Origin: Deltaproteobacteria bacterium
GTDB taxonomy: Bacteria; Desulfobacterota; Desulfarculia; Adiutricales; Adiutricaceae
Assembly: GCA_031271165.1 (NCBI GenBank)
Contig: JAISWF010000158.1
Span: forward strand, 1-38,584
Reading direction: 5' to 3'
DNA length: 38,584 nucleotides
Part shown: piece by piece, positions 9,008 through 16,283 of the stretch
Layout of the letters: each line of letters begins with the position of its first letter
Numbering within the stretch: the first letter of the stretch is position 1
Made by a program: the position numbers and the translations under genes
The notes under the pieces: model-generated
The model's input: the letters and a program-made list of their open reading frames with translations, nothing else
What the model was told of the DNA's origin: nothing
Databases searched by the model: none

Positions 9008-9475
9008 ATGACCCAGCTGGTCCGCAAAGCCAACGTGAACGACGTACCAAACATATATGGCCTTTTAAAACATCTTTCTTCTCAGGGTTTGCTTCTCCCC
9101 AGAAGCTACGTCAACCTCTATGAAATGCTTCAAACTCTCCACGTGGCCGAAGATTCGGATTTTCCGGGCCGTCTGGCTGGGGTGGGTGCCCTTCAGGTGG
9201 CCTGGGAGGGCCTGGCTGAAGTTCGCTCTCTGGCGGTGGCCGATGAATTCAGGGGCCGGGGGTTGGGACGGATGCTGACGGAAGCCATCGAAAAAGAGGC
9301 CGAGTCGGTCAAGATTAAAAAAATGTTTGTCCTCACCTACGTTCCGGATTTTTTCCTCAAGCTCGGTTACCACATTGTCAGTCTTGACAGCCTCCCGCAA
9401 AAGATCTGGGCGGTTTGTTTTAACTGCGTCCATTATCCAGACTGCCAGGAAATCGCCTTGGTCAAAGAAGTATAA
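9008..9475 (+). CDS. GNAT N-acetyltransferase, short N-acetylglutamate synthase type
   Basis: This 155-aa GNAT-fold protein carries the acetyl-CoA loop in RSLAVADEFRGRGLGRML (R/QxxGxG/A motif RGRGLG). The C-terminus has YVPDFFLKLGYHIVSLDSL followed by KIWAVCFNCVHYPDCQE, with a Cys-rich pattern close to that of single-domain N-acetylglutamate synthases (ArgA-like), which make N-acetylglutamate from glutamate and acetyl-CoA as the first step of arginine synthesis. The assignment within GNATs rests on this C-terminal signature from memory. The ATG at 9008 is used rather than a GC-rich upstream extension to 8951. It is convergent with scpB; no other arg genes are nearby. Confidence 0.75.
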   Translation: MTQLVRKANVNDVPNIYGLLKHLSSQGLLLPRSYVNLYEMLQTLHVAEDSDFPGRLAGVGALQVAWEGLAEVRSLAVADEFRGRGLGRMLTEAIEKEAESVKIKKMFVLTYVPDFFLKLGYHIVSLDSLPQKIWAVCFNCVHYPDCQEIALVKEV

Positions 9476-9525
9476 CCTGCCTCAAAATCTTAAAAACTTA
9501 CAAACTCCCCCCCCAAGACCTGGAC

Positions 9526-10098
9526 TCAGAAAAGCCTTGGTGCCGGCTGTTCCGGCGGATAGAGTTTGTCAATTTCAGCGATGGTCGGCAGACTTTTGAT
9601 GTCGGCTAACCCGAATGTCTCCAGAAACCTGGCCGAGGTGGAGTATAAAATGGGTTTTCCGGGTAAAGAATCCCGCCGGCCGCTAATCCTGATCAGATCC
9701 TTTTCCAGCAGCGCTCTAATAACCCCTCCGGCGTCAACCCCACGGATTTTCTCAACTTCAGCCCTTATGATCGGCTGGCGGTAAGCGATGACGGCCAAAG
9801 TCTCCATAGCGGCCTTGGACAGTTTGGCTGGGGCTTTTTTTCTGAGCCTGAGCGCATAACTGCCCAGTTCCGGCTTGGTCCGGAACTGGTAGCCCCCGGC
9901 AATGACGGCCAAAGCAAACCCCCGCTCCGGGCCGGAGTACTCCTCGACGAGCTTGGTCAAAACCATCTTCAGATCGCTCTCCGATACTGGCTCTGGAAAA
10001 GCTGCGGCCAGCTGTTCGGGGCTCATCGGCTCATCGGCGACAAAGAGCAGACCTTCGACGACAGTTTTAAGAGATAAACCGTTTTCCAATCGTTGCAC
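9526..10098 (-). CDS. scpB: Segregation and condensation protein B
   Basis: ScpB is the winged-helix kleisin partner that dimerises on ScpA in the SMC-ScpAB condensin, which compacts and segregates the chromosome. The 190-aa length fits the family. Family hallmarks are the N-terminal VVEGLLFVADEPMS and the central ETLAVIAYRQPIIRAEVEKIRG, followed by RDSLPGKPILYSTS and FLETFGL. The start is GTG with AAGGT upstream. The gene lies 31 nt downstream of scpA and completes the M50 protease-scpA-scpB operon on the minus strand. Confidence 0.96.
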   Translation of the reverse strand: MQRLENGLSLKTVVEGLLFVADEPMSPEQLAAAFPEPVSESDLKMVLTKLVEEYSGPERGFALAVIAGGYQFRTKPELGSYALRLRKKAPAKLSKAAMETLAVIAYRQPIIRAEVEKIRGVDAGGVIRALLEKDLIRISGRRDSLPGKPILYSTSARFLETFGLADIKSLPTIAEIDKLYPPEQPAPRLF

Positions 10099-10129
10099 CT
10101 TAAAAAGTTTCGTTCAGCCAGCCTCCGCT

Positions 10130-10912
10130 TCAGCGGTAGTCCAAGACCTCAATCTCGGCAACTGCGGCCCGAGGATCGGCCAAAAAAAGACCGGGACCGG
10201 AGCGGTCAGCATCAATATCCTGATACAAACGCAAAAAACCGGTCCGGGCCAGTTCGAGAACAGCCAGAAAACTGAGAGCCAGCTCCAAAGTATTTTTGGA
10301 CCTCAGGGCCAAGTCCCGGAAATGAGCAGATTTTAATTCCAAAAGTACCCCCCGGATCTCTTCGATTTTTTCAGATATTGTCTTGGTTTCCATGGTAAAA
10401 CTCAGGGTGGTTTCCTCAAATACTTTTCGGCCGGCGATGTCCCGCCAGGCATTTAACAAGTCAAAGAGGGTAGCCGAAATTTCCGGCGGCCCCGCCTTGG
10501 AGTCGGCTGATTCCGGTAGCACAACAGCCGCCGGAAGACCCCGAACAAAAACGTCGCGCTCCAGTAATGGCCTTTCCGACAAGGCTTCCGACGCCGCCTG
10601 ATAGGCGGAGTATTCTAAAAGGGGTTTGACGATCTCCAGCCTGGGATCGGTGGCAATATTGCCCTCCGAGTCCTCCTCTCTGGGCAATAGCATCTTGGAT
10701 TTGATTTGGGTGAGGGTGGCGGCCATGATTAAAAAATCACCGGCCGCATCAAGGTCCAAATCCTCCATCAGCTCAATGTACCGCAGGTACTGGGCGGTGA
10801 TTAGGGATACCGGAATATCATGGACACTGACCTCATTTTTCTTGATCAAATGCAGCAATAGAGCCAGCGGGCCCTGATAGATGTCTAAATTGAGATTAAG
10901 ATCCTCGCTCAT
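10130..10912 (-). CDS. scpA: Segregation and condensation protein A (kleisin)
   Basis: ScpA is the kleisin that bridges the heads of the SMC dimer. The 260-aa protein shows the family's N-terminal signature YQGPLALLLHLIKKNEVSVHDI, then AAGDFLIMAATLTQIKSKMLLP, and a C-terminal winged-helix region with ALSFLAVLELAR. The middle (residues 80-160) is variable, as is usual. It follows the site-2 protease gene by 20 nt and precedes scpB by 31 nt, the arrangement seen in many bacteria. The Shine-Dalgarno before the ATG is weak, suggesting translational coupling to the upstream gene. Confidence 0.96.
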   Translation of the reverse strand: MSEDLNLNLDIYQGPLALLLHLIKKNEVSVHDIPVSLITAQYLRYIELMEDLDLDAAGDFLIMAATLTQIKSKMLLPREEDSEGNIATDPRLEIVKPLLEYSAYQAASEALSERPLLERDVFVRGLPAAVVLPESADSKAGPPEISATLFDLLNAWRDIAGRKVFEETTLSFTMETKTISEKIEEIRGVLLELKSAHFRDLALRSKNTLELALSFLAVLELARTGFLRLYQDIDADRSGPGLFLADPRAAVAEIEVLDYR

Positions 10913-10932
10913 CGCAATTTACCCCGGCCCAT

Positions 10933-11577
10933 TCACACAATAGATATAACGGCATGGGTAAGAAAAGCATAGACTCGGTCAAACAGACCCATTCTGATGG
11001 CCACAAGCAACAAAATAAAAATCAAAATCTGATAGCGGTAAATTGTCCTAACCACCTGAGGGGACATAAAATAAGCTGCAACCCTGAAGCCGTCCAGCGG
11101 GGGCACCGGCAGGAGATTGAAAAAAGCCAAACCCAGGTTTAAAAGGATGGCCGTAAAAGAAACATTAATGGCCAATGTTAAATTGTCTAAACTTATCAAA
11201 TCAGCGAAATGTCTGTAGAAGGCAGCCAAAGTAATAACTTTAAAAATTAACCCAAACCCAATCGCCAGCAGTAAATTAGCAGCCGGACCAGCCAGGGCGA
11301 CGGAGACCATGTCCCGGGCCGGGTCCCGAAAATTTCTCGGCTCAACGGGCACCGGTTTGGCCCAGCCGATGAAACCGGTCACCAACATCACCAAGGCCCC
11401 GATGGGGTCGATGTGGACCAGAGGATTAAAAGACAGCCGACCCTTATTTTTGGCGGTCCAATCGCCTTTTTTCCAAGCCACCCAACCATGGGCAAACTCA
11501 TGAGCCGTCAAGGCCAATAGTAGCAGCGGGGTTAAAATGGCCACTTTCCTGATGGTCTCGGGACTTATTCCAAACAT
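10933..11577 (-). CDS. Site-2 protease family (M50) membrane metalloprotease
   Basis: This 214-aa polytopic membrane protein is a small M50 zinc protease of the type often found next to scpA. The zinc motif HEFAH lies in TAHEFAHGWVAWKKGD near residue 26, and the third ligand region is FNLLPVPPLDGFRV near 155. Several hydrophobic segments are visible (about 12-25, 55-70, 95-115, 130-150, 185-205). A GGGAAG ribosome site precedes the ATG. Members are intramembrane proteases of unknown substrate in most bacteria. It is the first gene of the operon with scpA and scpB. Confidence 0.92.
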   Translation of the reverse strand: MFGISPETIRKVAILTPLLLLALTAHEFAHGWVAWKKGDWTAKNKGRLSFNPLVHIDPIGALVMLVTGFIGWAKPVPVEPRNFRDPARDMVSVALAGPAANLLLAIGFGLIFKVITLAAFYRHFADLISLDNLTLAINVSFTAILLNLGLAFFNLLPVPPLDGFRVAAYFMSPQVVRTIYRYQILIFILLLVAIRMGLFDRVYAFLTHAVISIV

Positions 11578-11743
11578 TTCTTCCCTTTCTTTAGACCAGA
11601 AAACAGCCGGCTCCGGTCAAGGGCTCAGCAAATCCTGTCCTTGTTGGCTAATTAATAAAACGATAACTAATTCGATGATATCTATTGCATAATATTTAAA
11701 TTATCTTACCTATAAACAAGTTCTTATAATCAGATACCAAATT

Positions 11744-12646
11744 TTAAATTATTTTAAAACAACTCCGAACAAGCTCCACCAGGGTCGGCCGGGCCCGGGT
11801 CTGAGACGGGACATTAATCCGGCCAAACACCAAAGGGCCCGAGACCAAAGCCAGGACCAGCTCCCTGAGGCGGTCCCGAGGCCAGGACATCAAAAGCCTC
11901 CCCCCGGGCCGCAAAAGAGCGGCTGAGGCGGCCAAAAATTCATTGAGCCCGCCTCGCACCCAGTGGCGAGAGCTTTCGCGGCCGGGCTTACTTAGGCCGC
12001 TGGCCCCAGGTGGAAAATACGGAGGGTTGGAGACAATCAAATCCAGCCAGCCGCCAAAATTTTCCGGCGACAGGTTACGCCAGTCGGCCCACAAAATCCT
12101 GAACTTAGGCTGGCGGCGGCCCAAGGGCGGCTTCTGGGCTGAAGGCCGGCTCGGCAGTAACGATGAAGCAGCCTGAGAGTCTAAGAAGGCCTGACCCGGC
12201 CCAGAGCCGGCCATAGAGTCGTCCGGCATTAAACAATCAGCTGAAATTAAACCTCCATCCAATCTTAAAGAGCTGGCTGACTCCAAAGGGTTGAGGCCAT
12301 CAAACTTACTGTCTGAATGCTCTTGGCAACTGCCGCCGCCCTTAAGTCCACTGCTATGAATACCTCTGGCCTTCAGGACCGGCGCCTCCAAACCGCAGAC
12401 GCCGGCGATATGACGCTCGACGTTAGCCACCAGAGTTTTTTTGAATTGCTGGTCGGCTTCCACCAGCCATAGTTCTTCAAGCCCCTCCAGGCGGCCGAAG
12501 GCCAAAGCTTCCAGACTTACCACTCCGCAGCCAGCCCCCAAATCGGCCGCCCGACCGGTCTGCCGGACGGGACACCAGCGAGCCAAAAGGATGCTGTCCT
12601 GACTAAAACGATAACCCCGCTCTGGCTGAAGGTAGTCGTCAAACAA
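11744..12646 (-). CDS. TrmN6-like tRNA(Val) adenine-N6 methyltransferase with an insertion
   Basis: This 300-aa class I SAM-dependent methyltransferase carries motif I AADLGAGCGVVSLEAL near residues 33-48 and the N6-adenine motif NPPY at 207-210. The N-terminal DYLQPERGYRFSQDSILLARW resembles TrmN6 proteins, which methylate A37 of tRNA-Val. Compared with the usual length of about 245 aa, residues 92-178 are extra: a Ser/Gly/Pro-rich, probably disordered stretch between the second and third Rossmann strands. The start is TTG at 12646, with AGGAG about nine bases upstream. It appears to be a single-gene unit, followed by an AT-rich stretch and then the M50 protease gene. Substrate is inferred from family only. 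Confidence 0.82.
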   Translation of the reverse strand: MFDDYLQPERGYRFSQDSILLARWCPVRQTGRAADLGAGCGVVSLEALAFGRLEGLEELWLVEADQQFKKTLVANVERHIAGVCGLEAPVLKARGIHSSGLKGGGSCQEHSDSKFDGLNPLESASSLRLDGGLISADCLMPDDSMAGSGPGQAFLDSQAASSLLPSRPSAQKPPLGRRQPKFRILWADWRNLSPENFGGWLDLIVSNPPYFPPGASGLSKPGRESSRHWVRGGLNEFLAASAALLRPGGRLLMSWPRDRLRELVLALVSGPLVFGRINVPSQTRARPTLVELVRSCFKII

Positions 12647-13123
12647 ATTAAGCTGACTCCTGCGGCAGCTACGATTCCCAGAGGCTTAAGGTAGCCGGCC
12701 AAAAACCGGCCAGGGCATTGAGCTGAAGATTTAAGTCACAAAAAGATCAACTGGCTCATATTGGGGTCGATGGATTCTGGCCCGCAACATATATATCATA
12801 AACCCCGACCCTTGGCAAAAATGACCGGCTCATCGGCCGCAGTCCCCGATTCCGGCTCCGATTCCAGCTCTGATTCCGGCTCTGGCCGGCCTTTTCTCCG
12901 CCGGATAAAATAAAATACCTGAAATTTACCATTATTATATAGCTTTATAACTGTCCGAACCTTCAAAGCTATGGTAAAATATTTATTGCCTTTGGCCAAA
13001 GTGTCGGTATGTTAGTTAAAACACCACCGACGCTGTTGGGAGCCGTTTCGAATTTTTTTCGCTATTTTTTGACCTGTTTTACTTTAGTTCCAAGCTGCGG
13101 CCTTTTAAAAGGGACCTTCTTTC
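12647..13123. other. Divergent intergenic region with a short tandem repeat
   Basis: This 477-nt region separates the minus-strand methyltransferase from the plus-strand YhaM-like gene. It contains the 12-bp tandem repeat listed separately and an imperfect hairpin (GTCGGT near 13003 with ACCGAC near 13025). A 67-codon minus frame here has no recognisable features. Promoters for both flanking genes are expected but not clear. Confidence 0.5.
12848..12883. repeat. 12-bp tandem repeat, three copies
   Basis: Three units, GATTCCGGCTCC, GATTCCAGCTCT and GATTCCGGCTCT, occur head to tail. They are noncoding by my reading, although a doubtful minus-strand frame would read them as alternating Glu/Ser/Pro codons. 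Confidence 0.8.
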
Positions 13124-14638
13124 ATGGAAAAACGTCTTTATGTAAAAGATATCAAAAGACTTGAGCCGGGCTCGCGCCTGACTACACCACTTTTAGTGCT
13201 GTCCCAAACCAAAGCCGAGACCAGTAAAGGCTCGCCTTATTTGTCGCTGTCTCTGGGCGATATAACTGGAAAACTGGCCGGCAAATTTTGGGATCTGCCT
13301 CCGGGTGTATCGAAAATACTCAAACCCGGTCAGATCTGCCTGATTTCAGCCAAGGTTGATACCTACAAAGACCAAATCCAGCTCAACGTTACCGCCGCTG
13401 AAAGTGCCGCCCCGGGAAGCTATAAACAGTCCGACTTTTTAAAGGCTCCGGCCCAGTCCATCGACTCCATGCGTGAGTCACTGACCGCTCTAATCCAATC
13501 CATCGGCGACAACGATTTAAAGACTTTGACTCACGCCGCTCTAAACCACCCGGATACTTCCGGTTTTTGGGAGGCTTCCGCCGCTGTCAAACTGCACCAT
13601 GCCTATCCAGGGGGGCTTTTGGAGCACACCCTGTCGGTGGCCAAGCTCGCCTGGCTGATTGCCGCCAACTATGGTCCGCTCATCAACCGGGATTTACTTC
13701 TTTGCGGAGCCATTGTCCACGACGTAGGCAAATGCTGGGAATATTCACTCAAAGGTGGATTTGAACATACCAACCAAGGCCAATTGTTGGGCCATATCCC
13801 CATGGGAGCTGTCTTTATTGCCAAAATCGCATCTGCTCTGCCCGATTTCCCCGCCGATAAACTGATGGTGGTCCAACATATGATCTTGTCCCATCACGGC
13901 TCCCTTGATAAAGGTTCTCCGGTCCCACCAAAATTTATTGAAGCTATGATTCTCCACCATATTGATTACATGGACGCCAAGGTCAACGGCGTCAGCAGCT
14001 TCGTCGAAGAAGAAACCGGCAGCACCCCGCTGATTTGGACCGGATTTAACTGGCAAAACGACACCAAGCTCACCTGCGCCCCCCGCTGGACCACCTTAAA
14101 CCAGTCTGATGATCTGACCCAGTTGACCGGCGCCGGCAGTTACGCTTCTGCTGCCAACAACCCTGGGACCGGCTGGCCGGCTGAGCCCGGCAATCAGCCT
14201 CAGGACGCTTCCAAAGAATTCGGCCAGCTCGGCGGCTTTCCGCCGCCTTACGATTCACCGGAAATTATTCCCTCAGAACCTCAGCCCCAGGACGCCAGTA
14301 CCTACGATGAAAATTGGTTTTTCTCACCCGATCCCCCTATTACCCCCAAAAAACCGCAACCTCCCAAACCTAGCCCTCCGAAGAAAGACGAGGTCTCAAA
14401 ATCGTCTAATGCTGATCTGAAAATCACCGGCCCGGAACCGGTTCTCGAACGCGCCCGCCGGGAAATGACTCCCCCGATTGCCGGAAACTCTCACCCTCAA
14501 AACATCGACACAGCCCCGGAAGTTAAAGAAACTGAAGGAATTAAGGAAGACGACGAGACCAAAACGAGTGAAAAAGCCAAATCCAAAGAGGATACGCTGG
14601 CCAAACCAGCCAAACCAATCAAGCAAAGGTTATTCTGA
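13124..14638 (+). CDS. YhaM-like 3'-5' exoribonuclease (OB fold + HD domain) with a disordered tail
   Basis: The protein has an N-terminal nucleic-acid-binding OB fold (about residues 10-95, with LSLSLGDITGKLAGKFWD) and an HD phosphohydrolase domain. HD metal ligands are visible in LHHAYPGGLLEHT (158-169) and in the HD pair at 199-200 (AIVHDVGK). This is the YhaM/CBF1 arrangement, a 3'-5' exonuclease on RNA and single-stranded DNA. YhaM is normally about 315 aa; this protein is 504 aa because of a Pro/Ser/Lys-rich, apparently disordered tail from about residue 320. Its stop overlaps the start of holB by one base (TGATG), so translation is probably coupled. The catalytic core seems intact; the function of the tail is unknown. 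Confidence 0.88.
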   Translation: MEKRLYVKDIKRLEPGSRLTTPLLVLSQTKAETSKGSPYLSLSLGDITGKLAGKFWDLPPGVSKILKPGQICLISAKVDTYKDQIQLNVTAAESAAPGSYKQSDFLKAPAQSIDSMRESLTALIQSIGDNDLKTLTHAALNHPDTSGFWEASAAVKLHHAYPGGLLEHTLSVAKLAWLIAANYGPLINRDLLLCGAIVHDVGKCWEYSLKGGFEHTNQGQLLGHIPMGAVFIAKIASALPDFPADKLMVVQHMILSHHGSLDKGSPVPPKFIEAMILHHIDYMDAKVNGVSSFVEEETGSTPLIWTGFNWQNDTKLTCAPRWTTLNQSDDLTQLTGAGSYASAANNPGTGWPAEPGNQPQDASKEFGQLGGFPPPYDSPEIIPSEPQPQDASTYDENWFFSPDPPITPKKPQPPKPSPPKKDEVSKSSNADLKITGPEPVLERARREMTPPIAGNSHPQNIDTAPEVKETEGIKEDDETKTSEKAKSKEDTLAKPAKPIKQRLF

Positions 14639-15663
14639 TGCCTTGGCCTCTAATCGGCCTTGACCATGTCAAAAAAGTTTTTTCCGACATGCTGGAGGCT
14701 TCCAAACTCCCTCACGCCATCCTTTTAACCGGTCTGACCGGCTGCGGTAAATACAGCCTGTCGATTGCCTTAGCTCAGGCCCTTAATTGCTATGCCCCTG
14801 ACCACGATTTCTCCCCATGCCTCAAATGCGAATCCTGCCGGAAGACCCAGAGTCTCAATCACCCGGACGTCACCGTACTGGAACCCAAGGGCCGCCTCAG
14901 TCTGATCCCCATTGACGACGTCCGCGATTTAAGATCATCTCTCAAATTCAAACCCTTTGAAGGCCGTTATAAGGTCGCCATTATCAGGGGGGCCGACAAC
15001 TTCAGAGAAGAAAGCGGCGGGGCGCTCTTAAAGACCCTTGAAGAACCAACCCCCAACACGATCTTAATCCTCAACGCCATCAGCGAGGCCGCAGTCATGG
15101 CGACCCTGGTTTCCCGGTGTGTCCGCATCAAAGTTCCGCCGCTGCCCAGGACCTCCATCGTTAAGGCCCTAACCGAGCGCGGGCTGGAATCCAGGCATGG
15201 GGCACTGATGGCCGGACTTTCCGGCGGCACCATGGGCGAAGCCTTGAACTTAGATGCCCAAAAAGCCTTAACTGTTTGGGATGAACTGGATGCTCTTTTT
15301 GGTCTGTACGGCTCACAGGAAGGGCTGGACGCCGCATTTGATTGGACTTCCAAGCTGGCCTCAGAAATAGCCAAGTTAAAGAAAAAAGAGGAAACCTTTG
15401 TCCAAAGCCAAAGTCTACTTGAGCTAATCTTAAAAACAATTCGATTATGGTGGCGTGACACGACCATCTTGGCTGCAACCGGAGAAAACTGGCGGCTTTT
15501 GGGGCCTTCCCCCTCCCCTGCCCAAACGGCCGTGGCCAAAACATTGACCGCCGCCAAGTTCACCCAAGCCGAAAGATACATTGAACGACTGGCCGACGGT
15601 CTCGGACGGGCCATGAGACTGGAGATTATCTTTGAAAACTACTGGCTTGACGTGCTAGAATAA
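14638..15663 (+). CDS. holB: DNA polymerase III subunit delta'
   Basis: The delta' subunit is part of the clamp loader that opens the beta sliding clamp during replication. The 341-aa protein has the P-loop region LTGLTGCGKYS near residue 30 (with Tyr where Ser/Thr is usual, compatible with delta' being a non-hydrolysing stator), a zinc module of four cysteines (CYAPDHDFSPCLKCESC, about 51-67), and the arginine-finger region ATLVSRCVRIKV near 165. LEEPTPNTILIL near 140 is a family hallmark. It overlaps the YhaM-like gene by one base and is followed 620 nt later by ricT, a holB-ricT neighbourhood also known from Bacillus. Confidence 0.93.
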   Translation: MPWPLIGLDHVKKVFSDMLEASKLPHAILLTGLTGCGKYSLSIALAQALNCYAPDHDFSPCLKCESCRKTQSLNHPDVTVLEPKGRLSLIPIDDVRDLRSSLKFKPFEGRYKVAIIRGADNFREESGGALLKTLEEPTPNTILILNAISEAAVMATLVSRCVRIKVPPLPRTSIVKALTERGLESRHGALMAGLSGGTMGEALNLDAQKALTVWDELDALFGLYGSQEGLDAAFDWTSKLASEIAKLKKKEETFVQSQSLLELILKTIRLWWRDTTILAATGENWRLLGPSPSPAQTAVAKTLTAAKFTQAERYIERLADGLGRAMRLEIIFENYWLDVLE

Positions 15664-16283
15664 AATAATTTCCCAAGGGGTCCTCCCGACTTTGATGTCT
15701 GCTCCAAGCTGACCTGTTAACTATGGCCGTACTGGCTGGGGGGGACCCAAGACCATTAAAACCAAGGGTTTTCTTTAAGCCGCTTTTGGGGGCTTTCTTT
15801 TTTGACGGGATTTTTGCAGTGTGTTTTTATTGGCCCTTGACGATTGCAGGTGTTTGAGCCCTATGGCGGCTGAGCTTAATAGGTTTTTCTTGGGCTCAAG
15901 CCGGAGGGCGTCTTTTTTCCGTCGCCCATCGGTTGAATTTTAACTTCCGAGCCGGTTGATGGACCAAGCACCAAAATGATGGTGCAGTGACCAAGTTTTT
16001 CAGTTTTTCAGATAAGCGTTAACCAAAGTTCTTTCCTGCTTAAACTATAGTCTTAATTTAATTTTTACGCAGCCAAACTCCGCTTTTCTGTAAATTAGCT
16101 ATATCTCGTCCTATTTTTCTTTTACAATTTAATACGATTTGATAGTTAATATTTATATATTATAGCTAAAATTTATAAATTTCTGTTTTGATGTAAGCCT
16201 TGGCCGGCTTTAGTTATTTTTTATGCAACTGGCAACGGGCTGACGCAGCCCCGGCCACTTTGTGAACAGGTTCTGGAGAGTCA
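15664..16283. other. Intergenic region of 620 nt between holB and ricT
   Basis: No gene is seen. A weak terminator-like hairpin (AAGCC at 15777-15781, GGCTT at 15791-15795, then a T-run) may end the holB transcript. The second half (about 16020-16200) is strongly AT-rich and probably carries the ricT promoter. Confidence 0.5.

Noticed and set aside
12796-12999. 67-codon minus frame with Glu/Ser/Pro repeats
   Set aside because: The repeat is a simple 12-bp tandem array, and no ribosome site or family resemblance is present.
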